This document shows positions 7,346-16,819 of a stretch of DNA of 48,370 nt, one piece after another; position 1 is the stretch's first letter; each line of letters opens with the position of its first letter. The DNA comes from Streptomyces sp. GKU 895 (GTDB lineage Bacteria > Actinomycetota > Actinomycetes > Streptomycetales > Streptomycetaceae), in the NCBI GenBank assembly GCA_002027195.1, contig MWJO01000060.1:1-48370 (forward strand), in the 5' to 3' direction. Under the pieces are notes generated by a model, which searched no databases, was not told the DNA's origin, and saw only the letters and a list, made by a program, of their open reading frames with translations. The translations under genes and the position numbers were made by a program.

Positions 7346-8227
7346 CTAGGCGAACACCACCGTGCGCCGCCCGTTGAGCAGAATCCTGCGCTCCGCATGC
7401 CACTTGACCGCCCGCGCCAGCGCCTGGCACTCCACGTCCCGCCCGATCGCCACCAGCTGGTCCGGCGTGACGTCGTGCCCGACCCGCTCGACCTCCTGCT
7501 CGATGATCGGCCCCTCGTCGAGGTCGGCCGTCACATAGTGCGCGGTCGCGCCGATCAGCTTCACACCCCGCGCATGCGCCTGGTGATACGGCTTCGCACC
7601 CTTGAAGCTCGGCAGGAACGAGTGGTGGATGTTGATGATCCGCCCGCTGAGCTGCTTGCACAGGTCGTCGGAGAGCACCTGCATGTACCGGGCGAGCACG
7701 ACCAGCTCGACGTCCTGCTCCCGCACCAGCTGGAGCAGCTCCGCCTCGGCCTCCGCCTTGTTCTCCTTCGTCACCGGAATGTGGTGGAAGGGAATGTCGT
7801 ACGACGCCACGAGCTCGGCGAAGTCCGTGTGGTTGGACACCACGGCCGCGATCTCCACGGGCAGCGCCCCGATCCGCGCGCGGAACAGCAGGTCGTTCAG
7901 GCAGTGCCCGAACTTGCTGACCATCAGCACGACCCGCATCCTGTCCTCGGCCCGGTTGATCTGCCAGTCCATGTGGAAGGCGTCACCGATCGCCGCGAAG
8001 CTCGCCCGCAGCTTGTCCACCGTCACCGGCTCCTCCGCCGAGAAGTGGACGCGCATGAAGAACAGACCCGTGTCGTGGTCGCCGAACTGCTGGCTGTCCT
8101 CGATGTTGCAACCCGTCATGAAGAGGTAGCTCGACACGGCGTGCACGATGCCCTGCTTGTCGGGGCAGGACAGGGTGAGGACGTACTGCTCGGCCGTGGC
8201 CGCGGCTCGGGTGGACTGCGCGTTCAT
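7346..8227 (-). CDS. purU: Formyltetrahydrofolate deformylase
   Basis: 293 residues. The N-terminal ACT domain (YVLTLSCPDKQGIVHAVSSY, about 15-95) is followed by the formyltransferase-fold catalytic domain with VVLMVSKFGHCLNDLL, the signature GRIINIHHSFLPSFKGAKPY and TADLDEGPIIEQEV, which supply the Asn/His/Asp catalytic set. It hydrolyses 10-formyl-THF to formate and THF, supplying formate for purine synthesis and balancing one-carbon pools. In E. coli the ACT domain senses methionine and glycine. Cytoplasmic, full length for the family, no damage seen. Confidence 0.97.
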   Translation of the reverse strand: MNAQSTRAAATAEQYVLTLSCPDKQGIVHAVSSYLFMTGCNIEDSQQFGDHDTGLFFMRVHFSAEEPVTVDKLRASFAAIGDAFHMDWQINRAEDRMRVVLMVSKFGHCLNDLLFRARIGALPVEIAAVVSNHTDFAELVASYDIPFHHIPVTKENKAEAEAELLQLVREQDVELVVLARYMQVLSDDLCKQLSGRIINIHHSFLPSFKGAKPYHQAHARGVKLIGATAHYVTADLDEGPIIEQEVERVGHDVTPDQLVAIGRDVECQALARAVKWHAERRILLNGRRTVVFA

Positions 8228-8273
8228 GCAGGACAGGGTCGCATATCCACCGGGGACGCGGCGCCTGAGTCCG

Positions 8274-8711
8274 TCACGCGGACCGGGTCATGATCTGCAG
8301 GACGTGCAGGGTGCGCGGCGGGGCGTCCGGGTCCTCCCCGTCGGCCGTCGCCATGCGCACGTGCGCGTCCCGCGCCGCCCGCACCGCCTCCGGCCAGCCG
8401 GGGTTCTCCATGTACACGGAGACCGGGGCGTCCGGGCCGACCTGGTGCATGATCCGCAGCACGCGCAGGACGGCGGTGTCGACGAGGGCGGCTTCCTGGG
8501 AGTCCCGGAAGATCGTGCCGACGTATTTCTCGGCGGACCAGTTGTCGAGCCAGGTGTCCTCGACGAGGCGGTACACGGCGTCGGTGACGTCCCCGTACCC
8601 CTCGACGCCGGCCAGCCAGACGTCCCTCTGGAACCCCGGGTCGGAGAGCATGTGCAGCGCGGAGCGCACATTGCTGCGCCAGCGCCACCACGGCATGTCG
8701 TTCAGTGGCAT
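8274..8711 (-). CDS. Conserved hypothetical protein
   Basis: 145 residues from ATG 8711 (PLNDMPWWRWRSNVRSALHM). An ATG at 8720 and a longer frame to 8795 are possible; neither has a clear Shine-Dalgarno, so the start is uncertain. No signal peptide or membrane helix. The Trp/Arg-rich opening is followed by a mixed helical protein (GVEGYGDVTDAVYRLVEDTW, VLRVLRIMHQVGPDAPVSVY). I do not recognise a characterised family, although Streptomyces relatives are common. It follows no operon partner closely: purU lies 47 bases downstream on the same strand and could be co-transcribed. Confidence 0.7.
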   Translation of the reverse strand: MPLNDMPWWRWRSNVRSALHMLSDPGFQRDVWLAGVEGYGDVTDAVYRLVEDTWLDNWSAEKYVGTIFRDSQEAALVDTAVLRVLRIMHQVGPDAPVSVYMENPGWPEAVRAARDAHVRMATADGEDPDAPPRTLHVLQIMTRSA

Positions 8712-8891
8712 AGCGCCCATGGTGGATGAGCGACGGCCACGACGGGAAGAGTTCTCCGAACCTTGCACGGTCATCGATCGTACGTTCCCCGTCACATCGG
8801 TCTCATCGGCCCCCGCAATTCACCTGCACGTCACCGTTCGTTGACCGTGCGTCACTCCCAGGTTGGCGATGTGGCGGAAGCGTGTGTGCCC

Positions 8892-10199
8892 ATGACTGGC
8901 AGGCGACGCACCCGCAGCACCTTCCTCCCCACCTTCACGCGGCCCGTCAGAGCCACCGCCCTCGCGGCGGGGGCGCTGGTGGGATGTGCGTCACTGATAG
9001 CCGGCTGCGGGGTCGTCCCCGGTGTCACGGGGGGTGCCGGGGACGACCCGATCAAGATCATGACCTGGGCGCCGATGAACACCGACGCCACCAACAAGCC
9101 CGGCATGCCCGCCCTCGCCCAGGCCTACGCGCGCTGGATCAACTCCCAGGGCGGCATCAACGGCCGCAAGCTCTCCGTCCTGGTCTGCAACGACCAGAAC
9201 GACACCGTCACCGCCGCCAAGTGCGCCGAGCGCGCGGCCGACGAGGGCGTCGTCGCGGTCGTCGGCTCCTACAGCCAGCACGGCGACGCCTTCTTCCCGG
9301 CCCTGGAGAGCGCCGACATCCCCTACCTGGGCGGCTACGGCATCACCAACTCCGAGCTGGAGAGCCCGCTCTCCTTCCCCGTCAACGGCGGCCAGCCCAG
9401 CCTGCTGGCCGGCCTCGGCAAGGAACTCGCCGGTGCCTGCGGGCCCGTCGCGCTGGTCCGGCCCGACTCCATCGCCGGCGACGAGCTGCACGCCATGATC
9501 GACTCCGGCCTCAAGGCGGGCGGCCACCCCGCCGCCGCGGACCAGCTGGCCGACGAGGACGCCACCGAGTACTCCGCCCAGTCCGAGCGCGCCCTGAAGC
9601 ACACCACCACCGACCCGGCGAAGAAGGGCTGTGTGGTGCCCGCCCTCGGCGACCACACCGGCACCTTCATGGACTCCTTCCGCCGCGCCCGCGAGGACTA
9701 CCCGGCCGTGCGCACGGCCACCGTGCTCGGCAGCGTCGACCAGACGGTGATCAACGCCTCCGGCGGGCAGTCGGGGCCGTACGAGGGGTCGTACATCACC
9801 AGCTGGTACCCGGTCGCGAGCGACAAGCGCTGGGACCCCATGAAGCAGGTGATCAAGAAGGAGGCGTTCGGCGACAACCGCATCGACCCCGCGGACGCCG
9901 GAGTGCAGACCACCTGGATCGCCTACACCGTCCTCAAGGCCGTCCTGGAGTCCCTCGGCGACGGCGAGGTGACCGGCACCGCGATCCGCAAGACCCTCGA
10001 CGGCGGCCTGAAGGTCAACACCGGCGGCCTCACCCCGACCCTCAACTGGGAGTACGAGAACAGCCTCGCGAAGATCGGTCTGACCCGCCTCGTCAACACC
10101 GACGTGACGCTCCAGGTCGTCCGCCAGGGCCGTCTCGTGGCCGCCCACCCGGGCTTCACCGACGTCCGCAGGACCCTGTCGAACGCCGAGGTCGGCTAG
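8892..10199 (+). CDS. ABC-type branched-chain amino acid-like substrate-binding lipoprotein
   Basis: 435 residues from ATG 8892; an in-frame GTG at 8871 is an alternative. A basic N-terminus (MTGRRRTRSTFLPTF) precedes a hydrophobic helix ending in lipobox SLIAGC, so this is a lipid-anchored extracytoplasmic protein. The mature part is a type I periplasmic-binding fold of the LivK/Peripla_BP_6 class: DDPIKIMTWAPMNTDATNKP at the start, YARWINSQGGINGRKLSVLV, VAVVGSYSQHGDAFFPAL and IPYLGGYGITNSE. No permease or ATPase genes lie next to it, so it may be an orphan receptor or share a transporter encoded elsewhere. The ligand is unknown. Confidence 0.9.
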   Translation: MTGRRRTRSTFLPTFTRPVRATALAAGALVGCASLIAGCGVVPGVTGGAGDDPIKIMTWAPMNTDATNKPGMPALAQAYARWINSQGGINGRKLSVLVCNDQNDTVTAAKCAERAADEGVVAVVGSYSQHGDAFFPALESADIPYLGGYGITNSELESPLSFPVNGGQPSLLAGLGKELAGACGPVALVRPDSIAGDELHAMIDSGLKAGGHPAAADQLADEDATEYSAQSERALKHTTTDPAKKGCVVPALGDHTGTFMDSFRRAREDYPAVRTATVLGSVDQTVINASGGQSGPYEGSYITSWYPVASDKRWDPMKQVIKKEAFGDNRIDPADAGVQTTWIAYTVLKAVLESLGDGEVTGTAIRKTLDGGLKVNTGGLTPTLNWEYENSLAKIGLTRLVNTDVTLQVVRQGRLVAAHPGFTDVRRTLSNAEVG

Positions 10200-10222
10200 G
10201 GCCTGCCCTAGGGCCTGCCCTA
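10197..10222. repeat. Short direct repeat between convergent stop codons
   Basis: TAGGGCCTGCCC occurs twice in tandem and is followed by a third TAG. The repeat starts with the stop codon of the binding lipoprotein and ends at the stop codon of the convergent gene. It leaves no room for a separate terminator and looks like a small slippage duplication. Confidence 0.6.
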
Positions 10223-11763
10223 GAGCTGGGTGTAGGTGCGCTCGGTCAGGCCGTACTTCTTCGCGATCGCGTTCCACAGCCGGGCGGCCGTCTTCTTCTG
10301 GGTGGTCGCCTCGCCGCTCGCCTGGTTGCCGGCCAGGGTCTGCGGGGTGGAGCGCGCCTGGCCCTTCTTGCAGCCCTTCTTGTTGGCGGCGACCTGGTCC
10401 GCCCAGGCCGCGTAGTGGTTGTCGGCCGACGCGGACGCCTTCCACGCCTTGGTCAGGGCGGTGGTCAGCTCGGTGTGGTGGGGGAGCTGGTCCACGGACA
10501 GCCCGGACAGGCTCGTGACCAGCTCGTTCCGCTGGCCGGCGGCGTCGCGCAGATCGGTGGCCGCCTGCCCGAGGTCCTTGCAGGCCTTCACATTGCCGAC
10601 CGCGCTGATCACGGACGCCCTGCTGTCACCGCTGTCGGCGAGCAGCTTGTCCAGGGCGACCGCCTGCTCCTTCGCGGCGTCGGTGGACGGCGATGCGGAA
10701 CCACCGTCGCTCGCCGGAGCGGTCGCGGATACGGGCTTGTTGTCGTCGCCCTTGTCGTCGCCACCGCCGCTCGCCAGCAGCGCGCCCGCGCCGATGCCGA
10801 GAACGGCGATACCGATGCCCACGGCGGCGATGGCGGGCACCCGCGACCGGGTCGGCCCGCTGCGGTCCCGCTCGTCCGCCTGCGCGGCCCGGCGTCCGGT
10901 GCCGGTGGGCGGGGCGTACGCCGGCTGCGGCTGGGCCTGCTCCGACTCGAACCGCGGCAGCACCTGCGTGGCCCCGGCCGGTCCCTCGCCGCCGGGCCCG
11001 CTGCGGAAGAGGTTGTCGAACTCGGCGGGCGGCTGCCTCTCCCCGCCGTGCTCCCCGGTCACGGGCGGGATGTACTGCGTCGCCTCCGCGTCCGGCCCCG
11101 ACACGGGCGGCAGCGGAGCGGCCTGTCCGTGCGGCCCGGGACCCTGCGGGGTGTGCCCCAGGAACTGCGTGTGCTCGGCGGACACCTCGGGCGGCAGCGC
11201 GCCTGACGTGACCGGCGGGATGTACTGCGTGGCTCCCTCGTCGACGGGCGGCAGGGGTGCGCCGGTGGCGGCGCCGGGTCCGGCGGGGGCGCCGTACGGG
11301 TCGGCGCCCGGCGGCGTCGGCAGGGGCTGCCCGACGGGCGGCAGGTAGTAGGAGGTGGGCTGGTCGGCCTGGTAGCCCGGCGTCTGCGGCTGGTACGGGT
11401 CGGGTGCCTGCGCCTGGTAGGGGCCCGGGGTCTGTGCCTGGTACGGGTCCGGTGCCTGCGGCTGACCCTGGTACGGGTTCGGCTCGTCCCACGGCCGGCC
11501 CTGCGAGGCCCCCCCAGCCGTCGCCGGGGGCGGGCTGCTGCTGAGGCGGTGTCTGCTGGTCGGGTCCCCACGGGGTGCCCCAGGCCTGGGCGCCCGGCGG
11601 CGCGGCGGGCGGGGCCGCCGGGGCGGGGCGCCGGTCCGTGGCTGCCGCCCGCGGGGACACCGGTCATACCCGGCAGCAGCGGTTCGCCACCGTCCGAGGG
11701 CAGCACGATGCCTTCGCGCGCCACGCGCGGCGAGGGCTCCTCGCCCTGTCCACTCTGCGTCAC
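10220..11763 (-). CDS. Membrane-anchored protein with Pro/Gln-rich low-complexity N-terminus (two frameshifts as read)
   Basis: Starts at 11763 as MTQSGQGEEPSPRVAREGIV. The frame changes near 11640 within a Pro/Ala-rich stretch, and again at a run of seven G (minus strand) near 11508-11514, where six G would join GDGW to GASQGRPWDEP. The rejoined protein has PYQAQ-type repeats, then four blocks like GATQYIPPVT, a transmembrane helix (AIAAVGIGIAVLGIGAGALL) and a roughly 170-residue extracellular helical domain with two Cys, ending KKYGLTERTYTQL. The topology is cytoplasmic disordered tail, one helix, outer domain. The TQYIPPV blocks resemble phospho- or FHA-binding tails in Streptomyces, but the function is unknown. 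The frameshifts are likely sequence errors. Confidence 0.75.
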
Positions 11764-11976
11764 CGGGACTCCTACAAATGGGGGACCTTGTGAATCGTCG
11801 GCTCACGCTACCGGGTCCCCCGAGCCCGGTGCCACGCAGCACGGGACGTGACCTGCGTCCCTGTGACCGCGGTAACAGAACCGGGCCCGTATCCGCTCTA
11901 TAAGCCCTCCTTAAGCACTGCTTTCCGCCCAATCGCCTTCGTTTCCCGGGAGTTCACGCCCTCGTACCCAGGGATT
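11764..11976. other. Intergenic gap upstream of the membrane-anchored protein
   Basis: About 210 bases between the 3' end of the HTH/TPR regulator and the start of the membrane protein gene. It should carry the latter's promoter. GTGACCGCGGTAAC near 11870 is a near-perfect palindrome, and an AT-richer patch follows (CTATAAGCCCTCC). I see no RNA gene. Confidence 0.4.
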
Positions 11977-13361
11977 TCACGCGGCCGCCTGCAACTCCAG
12001 CCGGGCCCCGAACTCCCGTACCACGGGCTCGTCCCGGAAGGGTTCGAGGCGCTGCTGGAAGTCGTCGAGATATTCGGCGCCCCGGTTGGACCGGACCGTC
12101 TCGAGGAGTTCCACGGCCTTCAGGCCGGTGTGGCAGGCCTGTTCGATCTCGCGCTGCTGCACCTGAGCGCTGGCCAGCAGGACGTAACCGATGGCCCGGC
12201 GCCGCGCCTTGGTCTCCGGCAGGCCGTCCAGCGACTCCTGCGCCCGCCGCGCCGCCGCCTCGGCCTGGCCGAGGTCGCGGTGGCAGTGCGCCAACTCGTC
12301 GGCCAGATAGGCCTCGTCGAAGTGCGCGATCCACGCCGGATCGTCCCCGGAGCCCGCGTCCGCCGACTCCAGCGCGCTCACCGCCCGCCCGGAGGCCGCC
12401 TGCGCCGCCCGCGCGTCGCCCAGCAGGGCGTGCCCGCGTGCCTCGGCCGCGTAGAACATCGCCTCCGCGCGCGGTGTCACGCGCCCACGCGCCCCTTCCT
12501 GCGCCGCCCGCGCCAACTGTGCGATCTCGCGCGGGTTTCCGAGCTGTGCGGCGAGATGGCTCATGGAGGCGGCCAGCACGTACCCGCCGTATCCGCGGTC
12601 CCCGGCGGCCTGTGCGAGGCGCAGCGCCTGGATGTAGTACCGCTGGGCCAGGCCCGGTTGACCGGTGTCGATGGCCATGTACCCGGCTAGTTCGGTCAAC
12701 CGCGCGACGGCGGCGAACAGTTCACGACCCACCGCCTCCCGGTATGAACCGGCGAGCAGCCCGGAGACGACGCTGTTGAGGTAGTGCACGACGACCGGCC
12801 GCACATGCCCGCTGCCGTACTGGTGGTCGAGGTCGACGAGCGCCTGGGTCATCGCCTTCACGGCCGCCACGTCCGACTGCCCACCCGGGGCCCCGCCGAG
12901 CGCGCCACCTGGGAGTCCGGCGAGGAGATCAGCCAGTCGCGGCTCGGCTCGACGAGCGCGGAGGCGGCGACGGACGAGCCGGACAGGAAGTCCCGCCGCC
13001 CCACGTCGCTGCGCCACAGCTCGCAGACCTGCTCGATGGCCCCCAGTACGGTCGGCGAGAACTGGAGACCCACGCCCGACGCGAGGTTCTTGCCGTTGGC
13101 CATGCCGATCTCGTCGATCGTGACCGTACGGCCGAGTTTGCGGCCCAGAGCCTCCGCGATGATCGCCGGTGCCCGGCCCCGCGGCTGCTGGCCGCGCAGC
13201 CAGCGCGCCACGGACGTCTTGTCGTAGCGCAGGTCGAGGCCGTGCTCCGCACCGCACATGTTGACGCGGCGGGCCAGCCCGGCGTTCGAGCAGCCCGCTT
13301 CCTGGATGAGCGCCTGCAGCCGTTCGTTCGGCTGCCGCGCGACGAGAGGCCTTGCGGCCAT
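11977..13361 (-). CDS. HTH/TPR transcriptional regulator, NsdA-like (one frameshift as read)
   Basis: Start ATG 13361, with AGGGGG upstream. The N-terminus LVARQPNERLQALIQEAGCS to DKTSVARWLRGQQPRGRAP is an XRE-like DNA-binding domain. DVGRRDFLSGSSVAASALVE leads into a long alpha-helical TPR region (GYMAIDTGQPGLAQRYYIQA, RRAIGYVLLASAQVQQREIE). The frame breaks at 12880-12882: one more G in GTGGGCAG joins RSAGPRVG to QSDVAAVKAMTQALVDLDHQ. The rejoined protein is about 460 residues. Streptomyces relatives such as NsdA repress sporulation and antibiotic synthesis. Similarity to that group is from memory of the family and the specific targets here are unknown. The frameshift is probably an error. 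Confidence 0.8.
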
Positions 13362-13646
13362 GGCGTACCCCCTGTGGCTGCGGTGCCTGCCCACGCACCG
13401 AGTTGACGTGTCTTCCACCGAAAAAATCCGGCCGTGAAGATCGATGCCCCGCGATCGAACGGAAAATGCGAGGCTTGCGAGGATTGCCGGGGTAAAGGCG
13501 GTTGCCGCCCCCCACAGCTGGCTACCCCGATCACGCCGTCGTTCCTCCCACGCGCCCCCACACGTGCATCCATGCGCCCCAGATGCGGAATCGATGCCCC
13601 TCCCCCGCGCGCGTTACGCCCGTAACTCCAGGTGGGTGCGGGAGTT
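13362..13646. promoter_or_regulatory. Divergent promoter region with palindrome at 13613-13626
   Basis: About 285 bases between the HTH/TPR regulator and the prim-pol gene. GTTACGCCCGTAAC at 13613-13626 has perfect six-base arms with a two-base spacer and lies about 20 bases before the prim-pol start region, a good operator position. Other parts are C-rich with no RNA gene visible. Confidence 0.45.
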
Positions 13647-14309
13647 GTGTTCATCGTGGAAGAGACGATCGCGGGCACCGAAGCCGCTCAGATTCCGAAG
13701 CAGCGCGGCGAATCGCTGCTGGAGACAGCCGTACGCTACGCCGAGGAGCGCCACTGGGACGTCTTCCCCGGCACCTGGCTGGAAGCCGTCGACGGGGTGC
13801 AGCGCTGCTCCTGCGGCGACGCGGCGTGCGCCGCACCCGGCGCGCACCCCGCGCGCGACGACTGGGCGACGCAGGCGACCGGCAGTGCGACGGTCGCGCG
13901 CCGGTTGTGGCAGAAGCAGCCGCTGGCGTCGATTCTGCTGCCGACGGGGCGGACCTTCGACGCGGTGTCCGTCCCGGAGACGGCCGGGTTTCTCGCCTTG
14001 GCCCGTATGGAGCGGATGGAGTTGACGCTCGGGCCGGTGACCTTGTCGCCTGATCGGCGGATGCACTTCTTCGTGTTGCCGGGGGCGTCCGTGAAGGTGC
14101 CGGAGCTGGTGCGGAAGCTGGGGTGGACGCCATCTTCGCTGGATCTGGTGGCTTTGGGTGAGGGTGCTTACGTTGCCGCTCCGCCTACGCGGTACGGGTC
14201 GCGTGGTGCTGTTCAGTGGGCTTGTCGGCCCACTCCTGCGAATCGGTGGTTGCCGGATGCGGAGGAGTTGATCTCGCCGCTTGCCTACGCGTGCGGTCGG
14301 GATCGATAG
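13647..14309 (+). CDS. Bifunctional DNA primase/polymerase (prim-pol) N-terminal domain protein
   Basis: About 220 residues. GTG 13647, 13632 and 13656 are all possible starts; none has an ideal Shine-Dalgarno. The protein (ESLLETAVRYAEERHWDVFP, then RCSCGDAACAAPGAHPARDD, WQKQPLASILLPTGRTFDAV) matches small stand-alone actinobacterial prim-pol domain proteins, with a Cys cluster that may bind zinc. The helicase half found in phage and plasmid primases is absent. The first catalytic acidic motif is reduced to FDAV, so polymerase activity is doubtful. It may act in DNA binding or repair. Codon use becomes less GC-rich in the last third (GCTTACGTTGCCGCTCCG). Confidence 0.75.
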   Translation: MFIVEETIAGTEAAQIPKQRGESLLETAVRYAEERHWDVFPGTWLEAVDGVQRCSCGDAACAAPGAHPARDDWATQATGSATVARRLWQKQPLASILLPTGRTFDAVSVPETAGFLALARMERMELTLGPVTLSPDRRMHFFVLPGASVKVPELVRKLGWTPSSLDLVALGEGAYVAAPPTRYGSRGAVQWACRPTPANRWLPDAEELISPLAYACGRDR

Positions 14310-14310
14310 C

Positions 14311-14362
14311 GTGCGCCCCGCGGCGGAGCCGCTAATAGATTCAGCCCCGCGTCCCTTTTTGT
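14311..14362. repeat. Intergenic repeat element downstream of prim-pol gene
   Basis: GCGCCCCGCGGCGGAGCCGC followed by TAATAGATTCAGCCCCGCGT and CCCTTTTTG. It contains the hairpin GCGGC-GGA-GCCGC and a later T-run. This matches a common Streptomyces intergenic element (CGGCGGAGCCGC ... CAGCCCCGCG) placed after genes, and may act as the terminator of the prim-pol gene before the ABC operon. Confidence 0.5.
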
Positions 14363-14374
14363 AGGTTGGCATGC

Positions 14375-15147
14375 ATGACGTCGGCCGTAAGTGTGCGTGG
14401 GCTCTGGAAGCGGTTCGGGCAGCAGATTGCCGTTGCCGGGATTGATCTCGAACTGCCCGCCGGGAAGTTCATCGGGCTTGTCGGGCCCAATGGGGCCGGG
14501 AAGACCACCACCCTCTCCATGATCACCGGGCTGCTGCGGCCGACCAAGGGTCCGTCTCCGTCGTCGGGCACGACGTCTGGCGGGACCCCGTCGAGGTCAA
14601 GGCCCGGATCGGGGTCCTCCCGGAAGGGCTCCGGCTCTTCGAGCGGCTCTCCGGGCGTGAACTCCTCGGCTACTCCGGGCGGTTGCGGGGACTGCCCGGG
14701 ACCGAGGTCGACAAGCGGGCCGCGCAGCTGCTCGACGTCCTCGACCTCGCCGGAGCACAGCACAAGCTGGTGGTCGACTACTCGACCGGTATGCGCAAGA
14801 AGATCGGACTCGCGGCCGCGCTCCTCCACAACCCCGAAGTCCTCTTCCTGGACGAACCGTTCGAGGGCGTCGACCCGGTGTCCGCCCAGACCATCCGCGG
14901 GGTGCTGGAGCGCTACACCGCCTCCGGCGCCACCGTCGTCTTCTCCTCCCATGTCATGGAGCTCGTCGAGTCGCTGTGCGACTGGGTGGCCGTCATGGCC
15001 GCCGGGCGCATCCGGGCCCAGGGCACGCTCGCCGAGGTGCGCGGCGAGGCGCCCTCGCTCCAGCAGGCGTTCCTGGAGCTGGTCGGGGCGCGCGGGCGGG
15101 ACGCCGGGTCCGATCTGGACTGGCTGGGCGGCGGGGCGGCGCGATGA
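14375..15147 (+). CDS. ABC transporter ATP-binding protein (one frameshift as read)
   Basis: ATG 14375 (MTSAVSVRGLWKRFGQ); the TTG at 14366 in the same frame is less likely. Walker A is GPNGAGKTTTL at residues 38-48. After LLRPTKG the frame shifts at about 14549: one extra base gives SVSVVGHDVWRDPVEVKARI and continues in the frame that ends at 15147. This second part holds signature STGMRKKIGLAAAL, Walker B EVLFLDEPFEG and switch-His region VVFSSHVMELV. With the base restored it is a normal ATPase of about 258 residues of the ABC-2 exporter type. Its stop overlaps the permease start by four bases (ATGA). Likely a sequence error rather than a dead gene. Confidence 0.85.
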
Positions 15148-16735
15148 GTGCCGACGTCACCGCCGTCGTCGTACGGCTGAAGCTGTCGCTGCTCAGGAAC
15201 GGGCTGCGGCAGTCCGGTGGGCGGCGGGCCGCGTACCTCGTGTCGGCCGTCGTCACGCTGCTGTTCGCGGCGCTGCAACTGCTCGGGCTGATCGCGTTGC
15301 GGGGCAACGCGCACGCCGTGTCCGTGGCGGTGCTGCTGGTTGCGGTGCTGGCCGTCGGGTGGGCGGTGATGCCGCTGTTCTTCCCCGGCGGGGACGAGAC
15401 ACTCGATCCGACGCGGCTGGTGATGCTGCCGCTGCGGCCCCGGCCGCTGGTGCGGGCGCTGCTCGCGGCCTCCCTGGTGGGGATCGGGCCGGTGTTCACG
15501 CTGTGCCTGCTGATCGGTTGCGCGGTGTCGGTGGCGCACGGCTCGGCGGCGTACGTCGTCGCGGTCGTCGGGGTGGTGCTGGCGCTGCTGGTGTGCGTGG
15601 CGCTCGCGCGGGCCGTGGCCGTCGCCAACATCCGGCTGCTGACCAGCCGCAAGGGGCGGGACCTGGCCGTGCTGAGCGGGCTCGTGATCGCGATCGGGGC
15701 GCAGCTGGCCAACTTCGGTGTGCAGCGGCTGGGTTCGAGCGGTCTGGCGCAGCTGGACCGGCCGGGGACGTGCTGCGCTGGATTCCGCCGGCGTCCGCGA
15801 TCGGGGCGGTGGACTCGGCGAGTTCGGGGTCGTACGGCGTCGCGGTCGCCCAACTCGGCCTGAGCTTCGGTGCGCTGGTGGCGCTGATCGCCCTCTGGTC
15901 GCGGCATCTGACGCGGCTGATGATCGCGCCGGACGGCTCCACGCTCCAGGCCGCCACCGAGTCGGCCGCCCGTGAGCGGACGTCGACGGGGCTCGGGCGG
16001 CTGCTGCCGGGCGGGCGGACGGGCACCGTGGTCGAGCGCAGCCTGCGCTACATCTGGCGCGACCCGAAGACGAAGGCCGCATGGGTCACCTCGCTCGCGA
16101 TCGGGCTGATCGTCCCTGTCTTCAACGCCCTCCAGGGCACCGGCTCGATCTACTTCGCGTGCTTCGCCGCGGGGATGCTCGGCATCCAGATGTACAACCA
16201 GTTCGGGCAGGACACCTCCGCGTTCTGGATGGTGGCGACGACCATCTCCTCGCCCCGGGACGCGTACGTCGAGCTGCGCGGCCGCGCCCTGGCGCTGCTG
16301 GTGATCACCCTGCCGTACGCGACGCTCGTGACCGTCGTGACGACGGCGATGCTCGGCGACTGGGCCAGGCTGCCGGAGGCGCTCGGGCTGTCCTTCGCCC
16401 TGCTGGGCGCGATGCTGGCGACGGGTGCCTGGACCTCGGCCCGCTTCCCGTACTCCATCCCGCAGGAGGGCTACAAGAACGTGGCCCCGGGGCAGACCGG
16501 GCTCGCCTGGATCTCGATCTTCGGCGGCATGATCGCCGCCGCGCTGTTGTGCGCCCCGGTCATCACGCTGACGATCTGGCTGAACGTGGTGCGCGACGGC
16601 GACCGGTGGAGCTGGGTGCTGCTGCCGGTGGGGGCGCTGTACGGGGCGGCGATCACGCTGGCGGGGCTGCGGCTGGCGGCACCGCGCACGGCGGCCCGGC
16701 TGCCGGAGATCCTGGCGGCGGTGAGCAGGGGCTGA
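15144..16735 (+). CDS. ABC transporter permease, ABC-2-like (one frameshift as read)
   Basis: Starts ATG 15144 inside the ATPase stop. About 530 residues when the frame is restored at about 15759 (a missing G in CGGCCGGGG, joining LAQLDRAG to DVLRWIPPASAIGAVDSA). Many hydrophobic helices are visible: AAYLVSAVVTLLFAALQLLG, VAVLLVAVLAVGWAVMPLFF, AAYVVAVVGVVLALLVCVAL, WVTSLAIGLIVPVFNAL, LSFALLGAMLATGAWTS and ISIFGGMIAAALLCAPVITL. No signal peptide is seen. With the adjacent ATPase it forms an exporter of unknown cargo. The gene runs into a degenerate tandem repeat at its 3' end. Confidence 0.82.
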
Positions 16736-16819
16736 CGGCTGGCCGGCATGCCGGACTCGGTGAAGCAGGGGCTGACGCTGACCGGGATGCCGGCGACGGT
16801 GGACAGGCGCTGACGGTTA
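16721..16819. repeat. Degenerate tandem repeat at the permease 3' end
   Basis: A unit of about 39 bases, GTGAGCAGGGGCTGACGGCT plus GGCCGGCATGCCGG, starts at 16721 and recurs at 16760 with a few changes; a third partial copy (GTGGACAGGCGCTGACGG) starts near 16799. The first copy holds the permease stop codon and the last reaches the 3' end of the convergent hydrolase. Probably a slippage expansion. Confidence 0.6.

Noticed and set aside
8726..11206. Plus-strand open frame of 826 codons
   Set aside because: It is an out-of-frame reading of the binding lipoprotein plus antisense of the next gene; Arg/Pro/Gly-rich with no family match.
11508..11514. Seven-G tract as a phase-variation switch
   Set aside because: The same type of error appears at another seven-G run (35544-35550) and in many non-homopolymer sites of conserved genes, so systematic sequence error is more likely.
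14366..16735. Single 789-codon frame spanning the ABC genes
   Set aside because: It joins the correct start of the ATPase and the correct end of the permease through nonsense in the middle. Two one-base deletions explain it better than one fusion protein.
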